From Pythium myriotylum (lineage: Eukaryota; Oomycota; Peronosporomycetes; Pythiales; Pythiaceae): 64,000 nucleotides of DNA. Below are positions 52,501-61,169 of the stretch, piece after piece. The position numbers and the translations under genes were made by a program. The DNA is taken from the NCBI GenBank assembly GCA_023091665.1, contig JALJCQ010000024.1, positions 310,001-374,000 on the forward strand, read 5' to 3'. The first letter of the stretch is position 1. Each line of letters opens with the position of its first letter. The notes under the pieces were generated by a model that was given only the letters and a program-made list of their open reading frames with translations, did not search any database and was not told the DNA's origin.

Positions 52501-53444
52501 ATCTCAAGAGTCGGCTTTCCGTGGTTGATGGTGAACACAGTGCTTGTGGTAAACGCTGGATACACATCCCAGTCGCTCCAGATCATGAGGTTCGACGCGT
52601 GAGCGAGGACTAGAGCCTTGTCCTTCATCAGCATCCATTGGGTTCTGTACGAGGAGCGCAAAATTTCCATTGCTTCGCCTTCAAGTAAAGCCCATGCGTT
52701 GCGAAAGGTTGCTTCATATGACGTGTCGCCGCCTGCCGAAGCGGTGGTCACCGGTGGGGCGAGGCATTCACCATGGCGCACCAACATTGCCCATGCCTTA
52801 TCAAACATGCGCTTCATCGCCACTTGACCACCAAGGTGTACGACCAATTGCACACGCTGTTCGTCTATCACTGCACACTTTAGGTCTCGCCATAAGGATC
52901 TCTCTCCGTACTCGAGATCGTAGGGGTCGTCTGCACTCACGACCGCAAATTGAAAACTCCCACCCGCTGCGAGGGTCGGGGTACGGAACGATCCTGTTTT
53001 CACTGACGCATCATCCTTGTGCAGACCACTGAAGACCACTCGATACTGGCGGCCTGGGAGCAATGACAGGATGCGAAACACCATCGGCTGTCGTGCTGTT
53101 GTCATCTCGCGCACTCGGCACTGGAGCACTTCAACCCACGCGTCTGTGCGGACATCGTGGATCAGCGTGTGGCATATCAGTGTTGTCGAGCGATCAACTT
53201 CCAGCAGCACACGCGCCGATGTCGCGTCCACTTTGCCAACCACAGGCCCCAACAGCACACGAACATCAGCGTCGCAGTCCACAACGCAGTCGAAGACACG
53301 CAGCTGGTGCGGTCGTAGCTCGTCGACGTGCGGCCGCGCGCTCAGATGCCTCATGGCGCGCTCCATGTCTGCGAGCTGGTCGCGCAGCGCTCCGACGCGC
53401 GCCATCGAGGCCTCCTCCGCGGCGTCGCTGGCCGCATTCCCCAT
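49521..53444 (-). CDS. Giant protein of two degenerate PhoD-like halves, N-myristoylation signal
   Basis: A single exon of 1,307 residues. ATG 53444 gives MGNAASDA, a good N-myristoylation motif; the frame is open five codons further but without ATG. Two parallel halves each begin with an almost identical beta-sandwich block: VLLGPVVGKVDATSARVLLE (about 63) and VLLGPIIGHVDATSAVVLLE (about 640). Each continues like a PhoD-type phosphatase. The metal motifs are lost: the HLGDQxY motif reads HLGGQVAM in half one and HFGQGGSS in half two, and the WDDHD motif reads WSDWDV. A coiled coil (about 350-415) sits in half one. It is probably a membrane-tethered, non-catalytic scaffold. Family assignment rests on motif order. 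Confidence 0.65.
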   Translation of the reverse strand: MGNAASDAAEEASMARVGALRDQLADMERAMRHLSARPHVDELRPHQLRVFDCVVDCDADVRVLLGPVVGKVDATSARVLLEVDRSTTLICHTLIHDVRTDAWVEVLQCRVREMTTARQPMVFRILSLLPGRQYRVVFSGLHKDDASVKTGSFRTPTLAAGGSFQFAVVSADDPYDLEYGERSLWRDLKCAVIDEQRVQLVVHLGGQVAMKRMFDKAWAMLVRHGECLAPPVTTASAGGDTSYEATFRNAWALLEGEAMEILRSSYRTQWMLMKDKALVLAHASNLMIWSDWDVYPAFTTSTVFTINHGKPTLEMQVLRTVVRCAKRLFQEYQRALWDDNITVLFEKELELRRISEEALSTTARIHFLGHQISLAESDLEHQKKRREIEGARKAERHLRALEAEKVKSEKMLISYNQLIAPQSGEEYFFDLGEVGFLFLDMRSNRVEVGGSQQAENDLLSNVQWASIERTLEDARPRLLFLCSETPIVDDLPHEMRTIPGSAVECDFRTWWGSNSASQQRLLGLLFEWKLQHEGRDVVLFSGSTNTRFSMKTVVRDLRLRTDVVQWMAGPMTAQVYGLTVPTRSGCLFDRFSFEHSKVEATDKSLLYVDTGRTKDDKTDLSSEGGNFCVTRVTSTSVQDSARVLLGPIIGHVDATSAVVLLEVDRLSDLICVTTNLLTGERQRVFQQFKPHHPGSFFINHLRSEHFYEVSFERIQEPNQYQGSFATLANVPGQLRLLAIGPAEGYDFDDNGSGILDSMLTHTLWPWINDNVATGLPFRGVDKVIHFGQGGSSKQEGLLKMLVDESAEQAADHELLKAKIRESQRVEWNMPGVRNMLSRGSHLMLFEPTMSSENDSAEQLVIRECIRAVQLEYSNSLLPPSKRVNSAAQDLENPVYFIFGAFGLFVIPSVITEISMGSEAFWERVDGFLKTPLLSHVTIIFHRPIIEDSVEDSEEKARFDVMYRHTLTFHRDLLRRLLQTFDKWLQRPNPASLSEPRSPRRDVIFLCGHELRSFDSVIRTLQIQQESISSPIKIRQFVVGPLRSSSSLKTDTLRSKVFAQGTLFNRLGYFHRFQHVDNARGDGSLDESANKDGVSTKDGCVHEQLLHLLLSLKPWIDDLTQVDVKPTFVVSRRVITAAPPSASVFEGNDTHLEFQLGVTTGAGTSWSLGSCQPDWLHVVVSQPRNDQEEFMIGEIKAALEEKMADVKMVFDRAELLAKGLVTAENRTKFVVQVCAAVEDFHKNFAGIAFRSKYLCTPSVYVVNYTLEDIETQGSALTGTIDFEQFHILIIRSVQNAVLFNSRLNSFFS

Positions 53445-53755
53445 CCTTCGGATCTCCACGTTGAAGAGCTCTTAAGGATCCATTTACCTCTTCTTATTGA
53501 TAAATGTTCGAGGAACCTCTAACAAAGCATACATATAAAATTGAACCGGCTCGGTTAATCTCGCGCTATTGTGAACCGGACCGGTCCAGCTGGTGAGCAG
53601 CTCACTTTGGATGGCTCGTGGTGAATGGCTCGGTGGTCTCGCCGTCGGGCCTATGAGTGGCCGACACTTCCAAACAGGTGAGCGATAATGCGCCGTCGTA
53701 GTGGCGTCTATCAACGGCTGACGCGCCGCCCTTCCTGCAGGTATTTTAGTGCATC

Positions 53756-55095
53756 ATGCCAGCCAAGACCGCTCCTAAGTCCCCCAAGAAGAAGGCCGCC
53801 GGCACCGCCAAGGTCGCCAAGCGCGCCAACTTCGAGCTCGCTCGTGGTATCAACGCCTTCTCGGCGAACTCGCAGCGCCGCAAGAACGGCAAGTGGCGCG
53901 TCAAGACGGGCGGTGAGAAGAAGGTGACGGCCAAGAAGCAGGTCTCCGCCAAGAAGTGGTACCCTGCCGACTACATCCCGAAGCCGCTCCCGTCGGCCAA
54001 GACCGTGCGTAACAGCAAGAAGGTCGCCAAGCTCCGCAAGTCGATCACCCCGGGCACGGTTCTCATCCTGCTCTCGGGCCGCTTCCGCGGAAAGCGCGTC
54101 GTCTTCCTCAAGCAGCTCCCGTCGGGTCTGCTGCTTGTCACTGGTGAGTTCCCACAGCCGTTTGCCGAACATGGCCTGATTCCGATGATGAAAATCGACA
54201 CTCGAGAGGCTGCCGACTCTGTTCTTTGTGGGAGCAAAACGCTGTTCGATGTGGACGGAAGCCAGTCTGTCTGTTGAGGTCTTCGGGTCTTGGCAGCTAG
54301 GCTGATGACTGCTCATTGAAGACAGTGTCGAGTTCTTGCCCTCTCGAGTAGTCGTCGCCCTCTTTGGAGGAAGTCGATTGCTCGAGAGGAGAATGGGGAC
54401 ACTTGCCGAGGATTGTTCAGATTATGAGAGCTGAGGAATCTCGCTGGGTATTCCGGGTCATTCTTCCAGAGCGGTATTCTCTAACGTTCGTGTTTGAATT
54501 CTTCTCCAGGCCCGTACAAGGTCAACGGTGTCCCGCTCCGCCGTGTGAACCAGGCCTACGTCATCGCCACCTCGACCAAGGTCGATGTCAGCGGCGTCTC
54601 GGTCCCTGAGCACGTCAACGACAAGTACTTCGCCAAGGAGAACACCGAGTCGAAGAAGTCGAAGGAGGAGAAGTTCTTCGCTCAGTCGGCTGCCGTAAGT
54701 TCCCACTTATTTGTTATCCATGGCCGCACGTGGGCGAGTCTCGTTGTTGCTGTTACCGGTCGTGGCTATCAATTGGTGTCTTAGATGCCGACTGATAGCT
54801 ACGCACCTTCATTTCGATGAGGCGCGGGTTTAGTGACCTTTCCTGGTCGCTCCCTGCTTTTGCCGATTCAAAACATCAGCGCTTGGGATCGCTGTGCCAA
54901 AGCTCCCTCCACCACGCGATACTTATTTGATGTGACCTGTAGGCCCCGGTGATCTCTGAGCAGAAGAAGAAGGACCAGAAGCTTGTCGATGAGGCCCTCC
55001 TCAAGGCCGTCGAGAAGGAGTCGTTCCTCAAGGCCTACCTCAACGCCAAGTTCTCGCTCACCAAGAACGACCGTGCCCACGAGCTCAAGTTCTAA
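53756..55095 (+). CDS. RPL6: 60S ribosomal protein eL6, three exons
   Basis: Exons 53756-54143, 54510-54694 and 54943-55095 join in frame, giving 241 residues. The N-terminus is Lys/Ala-rich. The core [37 protein letters not shown] matches eL6 (the SH3-like fold), followed by [22 protein letters not shown] and the C-terminal KFFAQ...[12 protein letters not shown]. It is a component of the large ribosomal subunit. Its introns (366 and 248 bases) are much longer than the 40-95 bases seen in neighbouring genes. Introns of ribosomal protein genes often host snoRNAs (see 54178-54440). Its start lies 311 bases from the divergent PhoD-like gene. Confidence 0.95.
54178..54440 (+). ncRNA. Candidate C/D-box snoRNA in intron 1 of the eL6 gene
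   Basis: Inside the 366-base intron, ATGATGA (54185-54191, box C) is preceded by GATTCC (54178-54183). CTGA (54431-54434, box D) is followed directly by GGAATC (54435-54440), the exact complement of GATTCC. This is the terminal stem and k-turn arrangement of C/D snoRNAs. At 263 bases it would be long for the class; internal CTGATGA at 54302 could serve as D'/C'. Guide sequences to rRNA were not identified, so this is a structural hint only. Confidence 0.3.
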
Positions 55096-55339
55096 GCGAC
55101 CGGATTGTTCTGACCGCATGATGTGACCAGCATGAGTCTGCCTGTAAGTTGGAATAATGCAAGCAGACGCACAGACCTGTTGAACCAAACATTGTCGCTT
55201 CCTTTTGCTTCATGATTCTCCATGGCCAGCAGCCAGGTGACGCTGAGCAGAGCTCAATACTTGTACCTGTCAAAAACGTTTACCACACAATAATATCTTT
55301 TGAAGGGCCTTGTTTGTTTGCCGTCAACGCCAAGACCTC

Positions 55340-55777
55340 ATGCTGGTGGACAAACGTCGCGAGGTGTTGCGTCTCTATCGCGAGATCCTGCGCACGACAC
55401 GCCAGTTCCAGTGGACAAACGAAAACGGCGAGCAGTGGTGCGTGCCTTCTCGAGAGCTACGTGTCGATACGCGCTGTAGAGGCTGAGAAAGAGCCGTTCG
55501 CATCACCCGGTGCAGGTCCACAATCCTCCAGAAGAATGCGCGCATGGAGCTGGAGCAGAACCGCCACGAGCAGGTACTTCTTGCATTCGTTCCTAGCATT
55601 CTCTGTATGATGTTGATGAATGCGCCACCGTAGAACTCCGAGACCATCTCAAAGATGATCATCTTTGGGTGGAAGGCTGTGGAGGAAGTCCAGCAGAAGA
55701 TGGCGGCCAAGCACGCCGAGATTCAGAAGGGTCGCGGTCAGCAGCAAGCACCACCATCATCGAGTGGTAAACCATAG
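55340..55777 (+). CDS. LYR-motif protein (LYRM1-like), three exons
   Basis: Exons 55340-55437, 55516-55573 and 55634-55777 (introns 78 and 60 bases) join in frame, giving 99 residues. The start reads LVDKRREVLRLYREILRTTRQF, the LYR tripeptide in its usual place in helix 1, followed by helices RMELEQNRHEQNSETISKM and GWKAVEEVQQKM. LYR proteins bind acyl-carrier protein and help assemble mitochondrial complexes and Fe-S clusters. R-x-V-L-x-L-Y-R at the start is closest to LYRM1. The C-terminus is a short Gln/Pro/Ser tail. It converges on IFT46 with 70 bases between stops. Confidence 0.8.
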
Positions 55778-55847
55778 TGCAGGCCATACAAGAGCGAAAG
55801 TTTGCGGGATGTATTTCTGATGGAGGCCAACAATGAGCACTAGGAGA

Positions 55848-57587
55848 TCACTTTCGAGAGGACGGATATTCGTCTTGAAAACTCACTTCCTCTCTCCGTG
55901 ACGTGAACGGTGGCGGTGCCTGCCCACCGACCGGGACGTCGATCTGTCCATCATAATTCATGAAGTGCTGATTGCTTCGGAACTCTAGGTACAGAGTAAA
56001 GAGCACATGGAGAGATTCGAAGACGTTCTTGTACACTGGTATGTCAAGTACGGCGCAAATCACCCGAATGTAATGCTCTAAAGAAATATCAAGCGATGCG
56101 CCAGGCAACTTGGTCTTGGCCAAAAGTTCTTCGAACTCGTCAGGCCAGACCTGCATGAGGCTTTCAATGTCAGGCATGGGCTTCGTGTAGTGCACTTGGG
56201 GAGGAGGCTTCGTGCGATGCAAGTCAGTGATGCTCTTAATCCACCGGTCGATTTCTTTCGGCATCTTCTCAGCATTCTCAATACTGCGCACAACGATGTC
56301 GCCATGTTTTTTCTTGGACGTTGATCGGAGTTGTAGATCCAACACAGTCGCGTCACTTTGTTGAAGGGATGGCTCGTCTAGCATCTTCAATCCTAGGTTG
56401 TCAGGTTCGCCATCAGGGCGAGGGATCTTGAGAAAGGCATCCATGTCACCGACTGCCGGAATGTACTCCGGAATGAAACATTTTAGCCGTGTCTCCAGGT
56501 CGATCTCTTGGGGCTTGAAGCGACCAATGTACTGGAACAATTCTTTCACCTCGTTGGAGACCTTGAGATGAGAGTAATCGCTCTCCTTGTATGCACCAGC
56601 ACTCGCCATCATGGTAGCGTGGGCGGCGCTGCTTGCTGCTGGGTCTTTCGCGTTTGTGCTTGTGCTTGCTCCACCTGCTCGACCTTTTTGCTGCTTACTC
56701 GGGGGGACATCGTCTTCCTCTTCTTCCTCGTCCTCATCCTCGTCTTCCTCGTCCTCGTCCTCACTTCCGGATTCCCCTGAGGAGCTTTCCGATTCATTTT
56801 TACGTTTCGGCTCTGGTGCTTTCTTCTCGGGCTGTCGGCTTGGTGTAGGCGCAGCTTTGCTGGGATTCTGCACTGCTGTTTGTGCCACTTTCTTCTCTTC
56901 CGGCTTAGGTTTCTCATCTTTTTTCGGCATTGTTGCTGCTGGAGCGACCTCTTTTGCTTTCTCGGTGGTGACGGGAGCTGCTTGTGAAGAAGGCGTTTGC
57001 TTCATGCCCTTCATGCTCTTTTTGTCTGGACTCGAGGGCCCATTGGTGTCAACGCTTTCGCCGGAGTCGCTGAGGTCGACTTCCTCATCGAAGGGCTTAT
57101 TCTTGACCTCGCCCACCCCTGCAGTGGCTATACCTCCAGGCTTTGGCTTCGCTTTATCGCCTGCTCCCTCTGGAATCCCGGCAATTTTTGTTCCTTGCGG
57201 CTGCGGTCTTTTTATCGGACTCTCAAGATCCTGTGCACTAGCTGATAGTTCGAGTGCCTCATCAAAAGGCATGTTCTTGAGAGTCTTTGCTGTCTTCTTT
57301 GGCGAGTCTTTGCTTGCCTCGGACATATCCTCAGACTCACTCAGGTCGACGGCCTCGTCGAAAGGCTGGTTGTGCAGAGTGCGCTCACTACCCGCTCGGG
57401 CCCCTTTATCAGCACCAACTCCACCTTTGCTTCCGCCTTGTGTGGCTTTTTCCTCGCTATCGCTCCCCGACTCAGACATCTCCTCATCGCTTCCGGATTC
57501 CTCCTCACCGCCACTGCTTGACATATCGTCCTCGTCGTCTTCTTCCTCCTCCTCATCTTCGTCTCGCTTGGCGTCGCGCTTCGACAT
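55848..57587 (-). CDS. IFT46: Intraflagellar transport protein 46
   Basis: A single exon of 579 residues. The N-terminal 340 residues are disordered and acidic, with three copies of a PFDEAV(D/E)LSxS motif (NQPFDEAVDLS, NMPFDEALELS, NKPFDEEVDLS). The C-terminal 230 residues are the IFT46 domain: ELFQYIGRFKPQEIDLETRLKCF, FIPEYIPAVGDMDAFLKI and SLEHYIRVICAVLDIPVY. IFT46 is a core IFT-B subunit that carries outer dynein arms and other cargo into flagella. The acidic N-terminus is longer than in animals or Chlamydomonas. Its presence implies a flagellated (zoospore) stage. The start ATG is the first in the frame. Confidence 0.92.
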   Translation of the reverse strand: MSKRDAKRDEDEEEEEDDEDDMSSSGGEEESGSDEEMSESGSDSEEKATQGGSKGGVGADKGARAGSERTLHNQPFDEAVDLSESEDMSEASKDSPKKTAKTLKNMPFDEALELSASAQDLESPIKRPQPQGTKIAGIPEGAGDKAKPKPGGIATAGVGEVKNKPFDEEVDLSDSGESVDTNGPSSPDKKSMKGMKQTPSSQAAPVTTEKAKEVAPAATMPKKDEKPKPEEKKVAQTAVQNPSKAAPTPSRQPEKKAPEPKRKNESESSSGESGSEDEDEEDEDEDEEEEEDDVPPSKQQKGRAGGASTSTNAKDPAASSAAHATMMASAGAYKESDYSHLKVSNEVKELFQYIGRFKPQEIDLETRLKCFIPEYIPAVGDMDAFLKIPRPDGEPDNLGLKMLDEPSLQQSDATVLDLQLRSTSKKKHGDIVVRSIENAEKMPKEIDRWIKSITDLHRTKPPPQVHYTKPMPDIESLMQVWPDEFEELLAKTKLPGASLDISLEHYIRVICAVLDIPVYKNVFESLHVLFTLYLEFRSNQHFMNYDGQIDVPVGGQAPPPFTSRREEVSFQDEYPSSRK

Positions 57588-57810
57588 GGGTCCGTGCTAC
57601 TCTACCTTGTGTTATTATAGATCTAGCGATTGCCTCTACTCACCATTCGCCTTGCCGTTTGTGTGGCGACGACGGTTCGCATTGCATGCGCCGCTTCATG
57701 ATCCATTCTGAAACGGGATCAAGTTGAGCACTGCGACATGTGTAAACTGAGTTTTACTATCGACGTAAATGGGTAGTCTCTATTACAATACGATGCATCC
57801 ATGATTCAAC

Positions 57811-59247
57811 TCAGAAGCGCTTCTGCTTCTTCTTCTTTCCGTGGCCCCCGGCACGTTTGTCCTGGACTTGCAGGAAGACACGCTTTGTGTACGAGCGGAT
57901 GCCTTCGTCGGCCATAATCTCCTCGGTGAACGTCTGCTTACGTTCTTTCTTCGTTAACCGAGCTGACTTGAACTCGTGGGCACCTTCGATCACTGTGCCA
58001 AACTGGAAATGTTTGGGCATCTTCTTCGTGTGATCCGAAGTCTTGTAGAATTTCTTTGGATCCAAGTAGTTTCGCATCTTCAGCAGAGCAAAGTCACGCC
58101 GGGCGTCAGCGTCCAAGTCGTGGCTGGCCATGTCGAACCACTTCCGCCCTGCCGTAGAGACGTTCGTCGACTCGGCACGTTGGCGTTTGGCCTTTTCGAT
58201 CTTGCTTAGCTGCTGGCCAAGTACCTTCTGCTCTTCCAAGGATGCAGTTTGTGCTACGATCTTGGCGCCAAGACCCAGTTTACTGCCTTCAAAGTCCAAG
58301 TACTTCGTGCGGGACGACGCACCGCTATCGAGAGTGTCGGGAACCAATTTCGCGCTCAAAGCTGAGGATGGTGGAGGTTCCCGTTGCGTCTTCGTAGCAG
58401 ATGAGAAATCGATTCCTGTTGCAGCCATCTTGGCCTGTAACAGACAGAGAATCGCTTTGATTACTGCCATCCACTTGAAAGGTTTGACATAGCTACTTAC
58501 AAATGCTGCGACATCGATATCTTCGTCATCCTCATCGCCTGAGGCTTCTTCCGTCGTCTGCTTCTCGGCCACCTCTTCGTCACCCTCTTCTTCATCGTCA
58601 GAGGAATCCATCATTACAATCTCTTCCTCTTCTTCATCGGGCTTGGACCCTTGAACCACATCATCCCCTGCTTCAGCTGCGTTCGGCTCATCCGGAACTT
58701 CTTCCACGGCCACTTGTTCTTCGGAAGTCTCACTGTCTGGCTCCGGTTCTTCTTCCACCTTGACGGCAGTCGTACGCTCAGCAACAACCTGAACCTCGTC
58801 AGCCTCTGACACCTCAGCTGTTGTCTCCACCACCTCAGCCACTTCCTCAACCTGCTCGATCGCTTCTGGCTCTGATGCCTCGTCCTTTGCCAATGTGTCG
58901 TGATGCGCATCATCTGTGAAGAGCTGCTTCTGAACTGCCGGCTCACCTTCGTCCACAATAGACGCGATCTCTTGTGGCTCCGAAGATGCATCACTCTGAG
59001 CGGCAACTGCCTCATCGCTCTCACTTCCAGTGGACTTTCTCGGGCGCCCACGTCGAGTGCCGCTGCCAGTGGACTTGGTGGGCGTAGCTTTTCGCTGGCG
59101 TGTCGAGGACGGCGGTGTAGCTTTGGTCGCGCTTCGCGAGCGTCGAGTAGAAGGAGAGGCCTGTGCGTTGCTGGGCGTGGGCGAGGACGGCGCAGAGGCC
59201 GCGACTTGCTTCTCCTGGAGGCGCGTCGACCGTCTCGTGGTCACCAT
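57811..59247 (-). CDS. FCF2: Fcf2-type pre-rRNA processing protein (DNTTIP2-like), two exons
   Basis: Exons 59247-58501 and 58434-57811 flank a 66-base GT-AG intron (GTAAGT...TTACAG) that is a multiple of three without stops, so the unspliced frame is also open. Spliced length is 456 residues. The N-terminus is basic and Ser/Thr/Pro-rich with an RGRPRKS-like AT-hook motif, followed by a very acidic middle. The C-terminus is the Fcf2 domain: GRKWFDMASHDLDADARRDF, LLKMRNYLDPKKFYK and FQFGTVIEGAHEFKSARL, ending in KKKKQKRF. Fcf2 acts in the nucleolus in early 18S rRNA cleavage. An in-frame ATG at 59268 could add seven residues. Confidence 0.85.
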   Translation of the reverse strand: MVTTRRSTRLQEKQVAASAPSSPTPSNAQASPSTRRSRSATKATPPSSTRQRKATPTKSTGSGTRRGRPRKSTGSESDEAVAAQSDASSEPQEIASIVDEGEPAVQKQLFTDDAHHDTLAKDEASEPEAIEQVEEVAEVVETTAEVSEADEVQVVAERTTAVKVEEEPEPDSETSEEQVAVEEVPDEPNAAEAGDDVVQGSKPDEEEEEIVMMDSSDDEEEGDEEVAEKQTTEEASGDEDDEDIDVAAFVSSYVKPFKWMAVIKAILCLLQAKMAATGIDFSSATKTQREPPPSSALSAKLVPDTLDSGASSRTKYLDFEGSKLGLGAKIVAQTASLEEQKVLGQQLSKIEKAKRQRAESTNVSTAGRKWFDMASHDLDADARRDFALLKMRNYLDPKKFYKTSDHTKKMPKHFQFGTVIEGAHEFKSARLTKKERKQTFTEEIMADEGIRSYTKRVFLQVQDKRAGGHGKKKKQKRF

Positions 59248-59433
59248 GTTGGTCAAGAGTCCCCACATCGGTTGATGGAGCTGCTCGGTTTGGTTGGTCG
59301 TCCGCACGTCAGTACATTTTTCGCTCTTCTAGATACGATTTTCATAAGTACGGTTACATTTATAAAGTGCGACGTAGGGTTACAGTACTCTCCGCAGAAT
59401 GAGTTCACGTTTCAACCGTGTCACAACCGAGCA

Positions 59434-60695
59434 ATGGCCAAAGGCAAGAGCGACAAGAAGCTGCCGAAGAAGAAGAGCAGCGCGACCGTACGTGAGCTGC
59501 GAGAGAGCGCAGTCGCCAGGCAGACGTGTGTGGCTCTCGTCTCGTGAGACCACACTCACCAGCTGAGATTGTAGACATCTGGAGGGGACGAGAAACCCTC
59601 TCTGCGCGTCGAACGCAAGAAACACAAGGGCAAGAAGTACGCGCTCGACGATGACTCGGTTAAGGTCATGCGCAAGAACCTGGCCGCCATCGGCTGCAAG
59701 CTAAATGTGCGTGAGGCGATCTTGGTCGGTCGAGAAGAAGGGAAATGACTGACCAGACGTATACAGGAAGTCGAGGCTGACGGCAACTGCCTGTTCCGGT
59801 TCGCTCACGTGAAGTGCAAGCTGAACAAACGTCTTGGATCTACTGACGTCGCTGAACTGAACGCAGAGCACTCGGCGACCAACTGTTTGGTGACCAACAA
59901 CAGCACGAGGAGATCCGGAAGGTACGTGTAGGTAGGATTGTGGTGGCTGGAGGGCAGTCAGTCCGTCTCACGTGGCGAGTTTACGAAGCGAGTGGTCGAC
60001 TATATTGAGTCGAAGCGCTCCGACTTTGAGCCGTTCATGGAGGATGAAGAGAAGTTCGAGCATGTGCGTCAACTGGAACGTGCCTTTTACTTGCCATGAC
60101 TGTTAACTCGACGGTCATCTCAGTACTGCAAGCGGATGCGAGAAGACTCGACATGGGGCGGCAACCAGGAGCTGTACGCGGCTGCTCGGCTGTTCAGTGT
60201 GTACATTGTCATCCACCAAGAGAGCTCTCGTATGGTTATCGAGTGCGACTCCCAGAAGCCCACAAACATCCTCCATATCGCGTACCACGGCAGCGACCAC
60301 TACGATAGCGTCCGATCGCTTCGCGACACGGACCTGAACGCGCCGCCCGCCGAGATAGCACTGGACGTCGACGGGTTCCGCCCCGAAGAGCTGAAACAGG
60401 TGGGTCGCGTGGTCGCTTTTACACCCATGGCATGCACGATGAGACCAATAGACAGGCGGTTGCTGTCACGTGAGCGTAGAGATGGAAAGAGCAGTCGGTT
60501 GCTGGGAACGCCTCTGCGACACTGACCACGACTCCGTCAAGCCATCGGATAGCCGAGAGCCTCCACGACGCTGCGACAGCCGATCTGGTCGACGACTTGA
60601 GCGCCCTTCGTCTCCAGGCACCGGTGGTTCTGAGCAAGAAGGCCCAGCGGCTTCTCAAGAAGCAGACCAAGACCGCTTTACGGTCCAAGAAGTGA
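59434..60695 (+). CDS. OTU-domain deubiquitinase (OTUD3-like), seven exons
   Basis: Exons 59434-59487, 59575-59706, 59767-59798, 59867-59921, 59980-60063, 60124-60399 and 60495-60695 join in frame, giving 277 residues. The OTU fold is complete: EVEADGNCLFRAL with Asp67 and Cys70, VVDYIESKRSDFEPF, MREDSTWGGNQELYAAA, and HGSDHYDSV with His178. The basic N-terminus (DKKLPKKKSS) and Lys-rich end suggest nucleolar or RNA-linked placement, as for OTUD3 and related proteins. It should remove ubiquitin from proteins. The third intron uses a weak donor (GTTCGC). The start is divergent from the Fcf2 gene (186 bases). Confidence 0.85.
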
Positions 60696-61169
60696 GCCGT
60701 GTCCGTGTCCTAACTAAGCCCAATAGAGACTCTCGCGTCGCGGGAAGCCGCGTCTCGGCGTCGCGCAGCCATCATCGCGACTGGTCGGTTCAGCGGCTCA
60801 CTGGCGACCAGCGATCTTGGCAAGTGAGAAGAGCGCTCGTCAGCCGTGCCGCCAGCTGGAGCCGAGCCATCACGGCGACGGCCACTTGGGAAGCGTCTGT
60901 GTTTCGCGCTCGTCGCGTTTCATTGGTCGGTTTCGGCCCTCCGGCCCTTTCCTCCCGATGCGCTTCGGGTCGAAACGCTCCTCGTCGCCATCTGGCTGCT
61001 CACGCACGAGAACAAAAAGTGGTGTGGCCAGGTCGCAGGATTCCTCACAAAAAAAGCTTCAGCACTGCTGTGGCGTCGTGACGACGAGCGCTCAGAATCA
61101 CTTTCTCGCCGAGGAAAGCGATCGCATCGGCCTGGGCGTCGATATATTTAAGACCTCCCATCTCCCCCC
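60696..61169. other. Region between the two OTU genes
   Basis: No coding frame is convincing. GATATATTTAAG at about 61140-61151, some 20-30 bases before the ATG at 61170, looks like a TATA element for the second OTU gene, uncommon in oomycetes. Confidence 0.4.
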
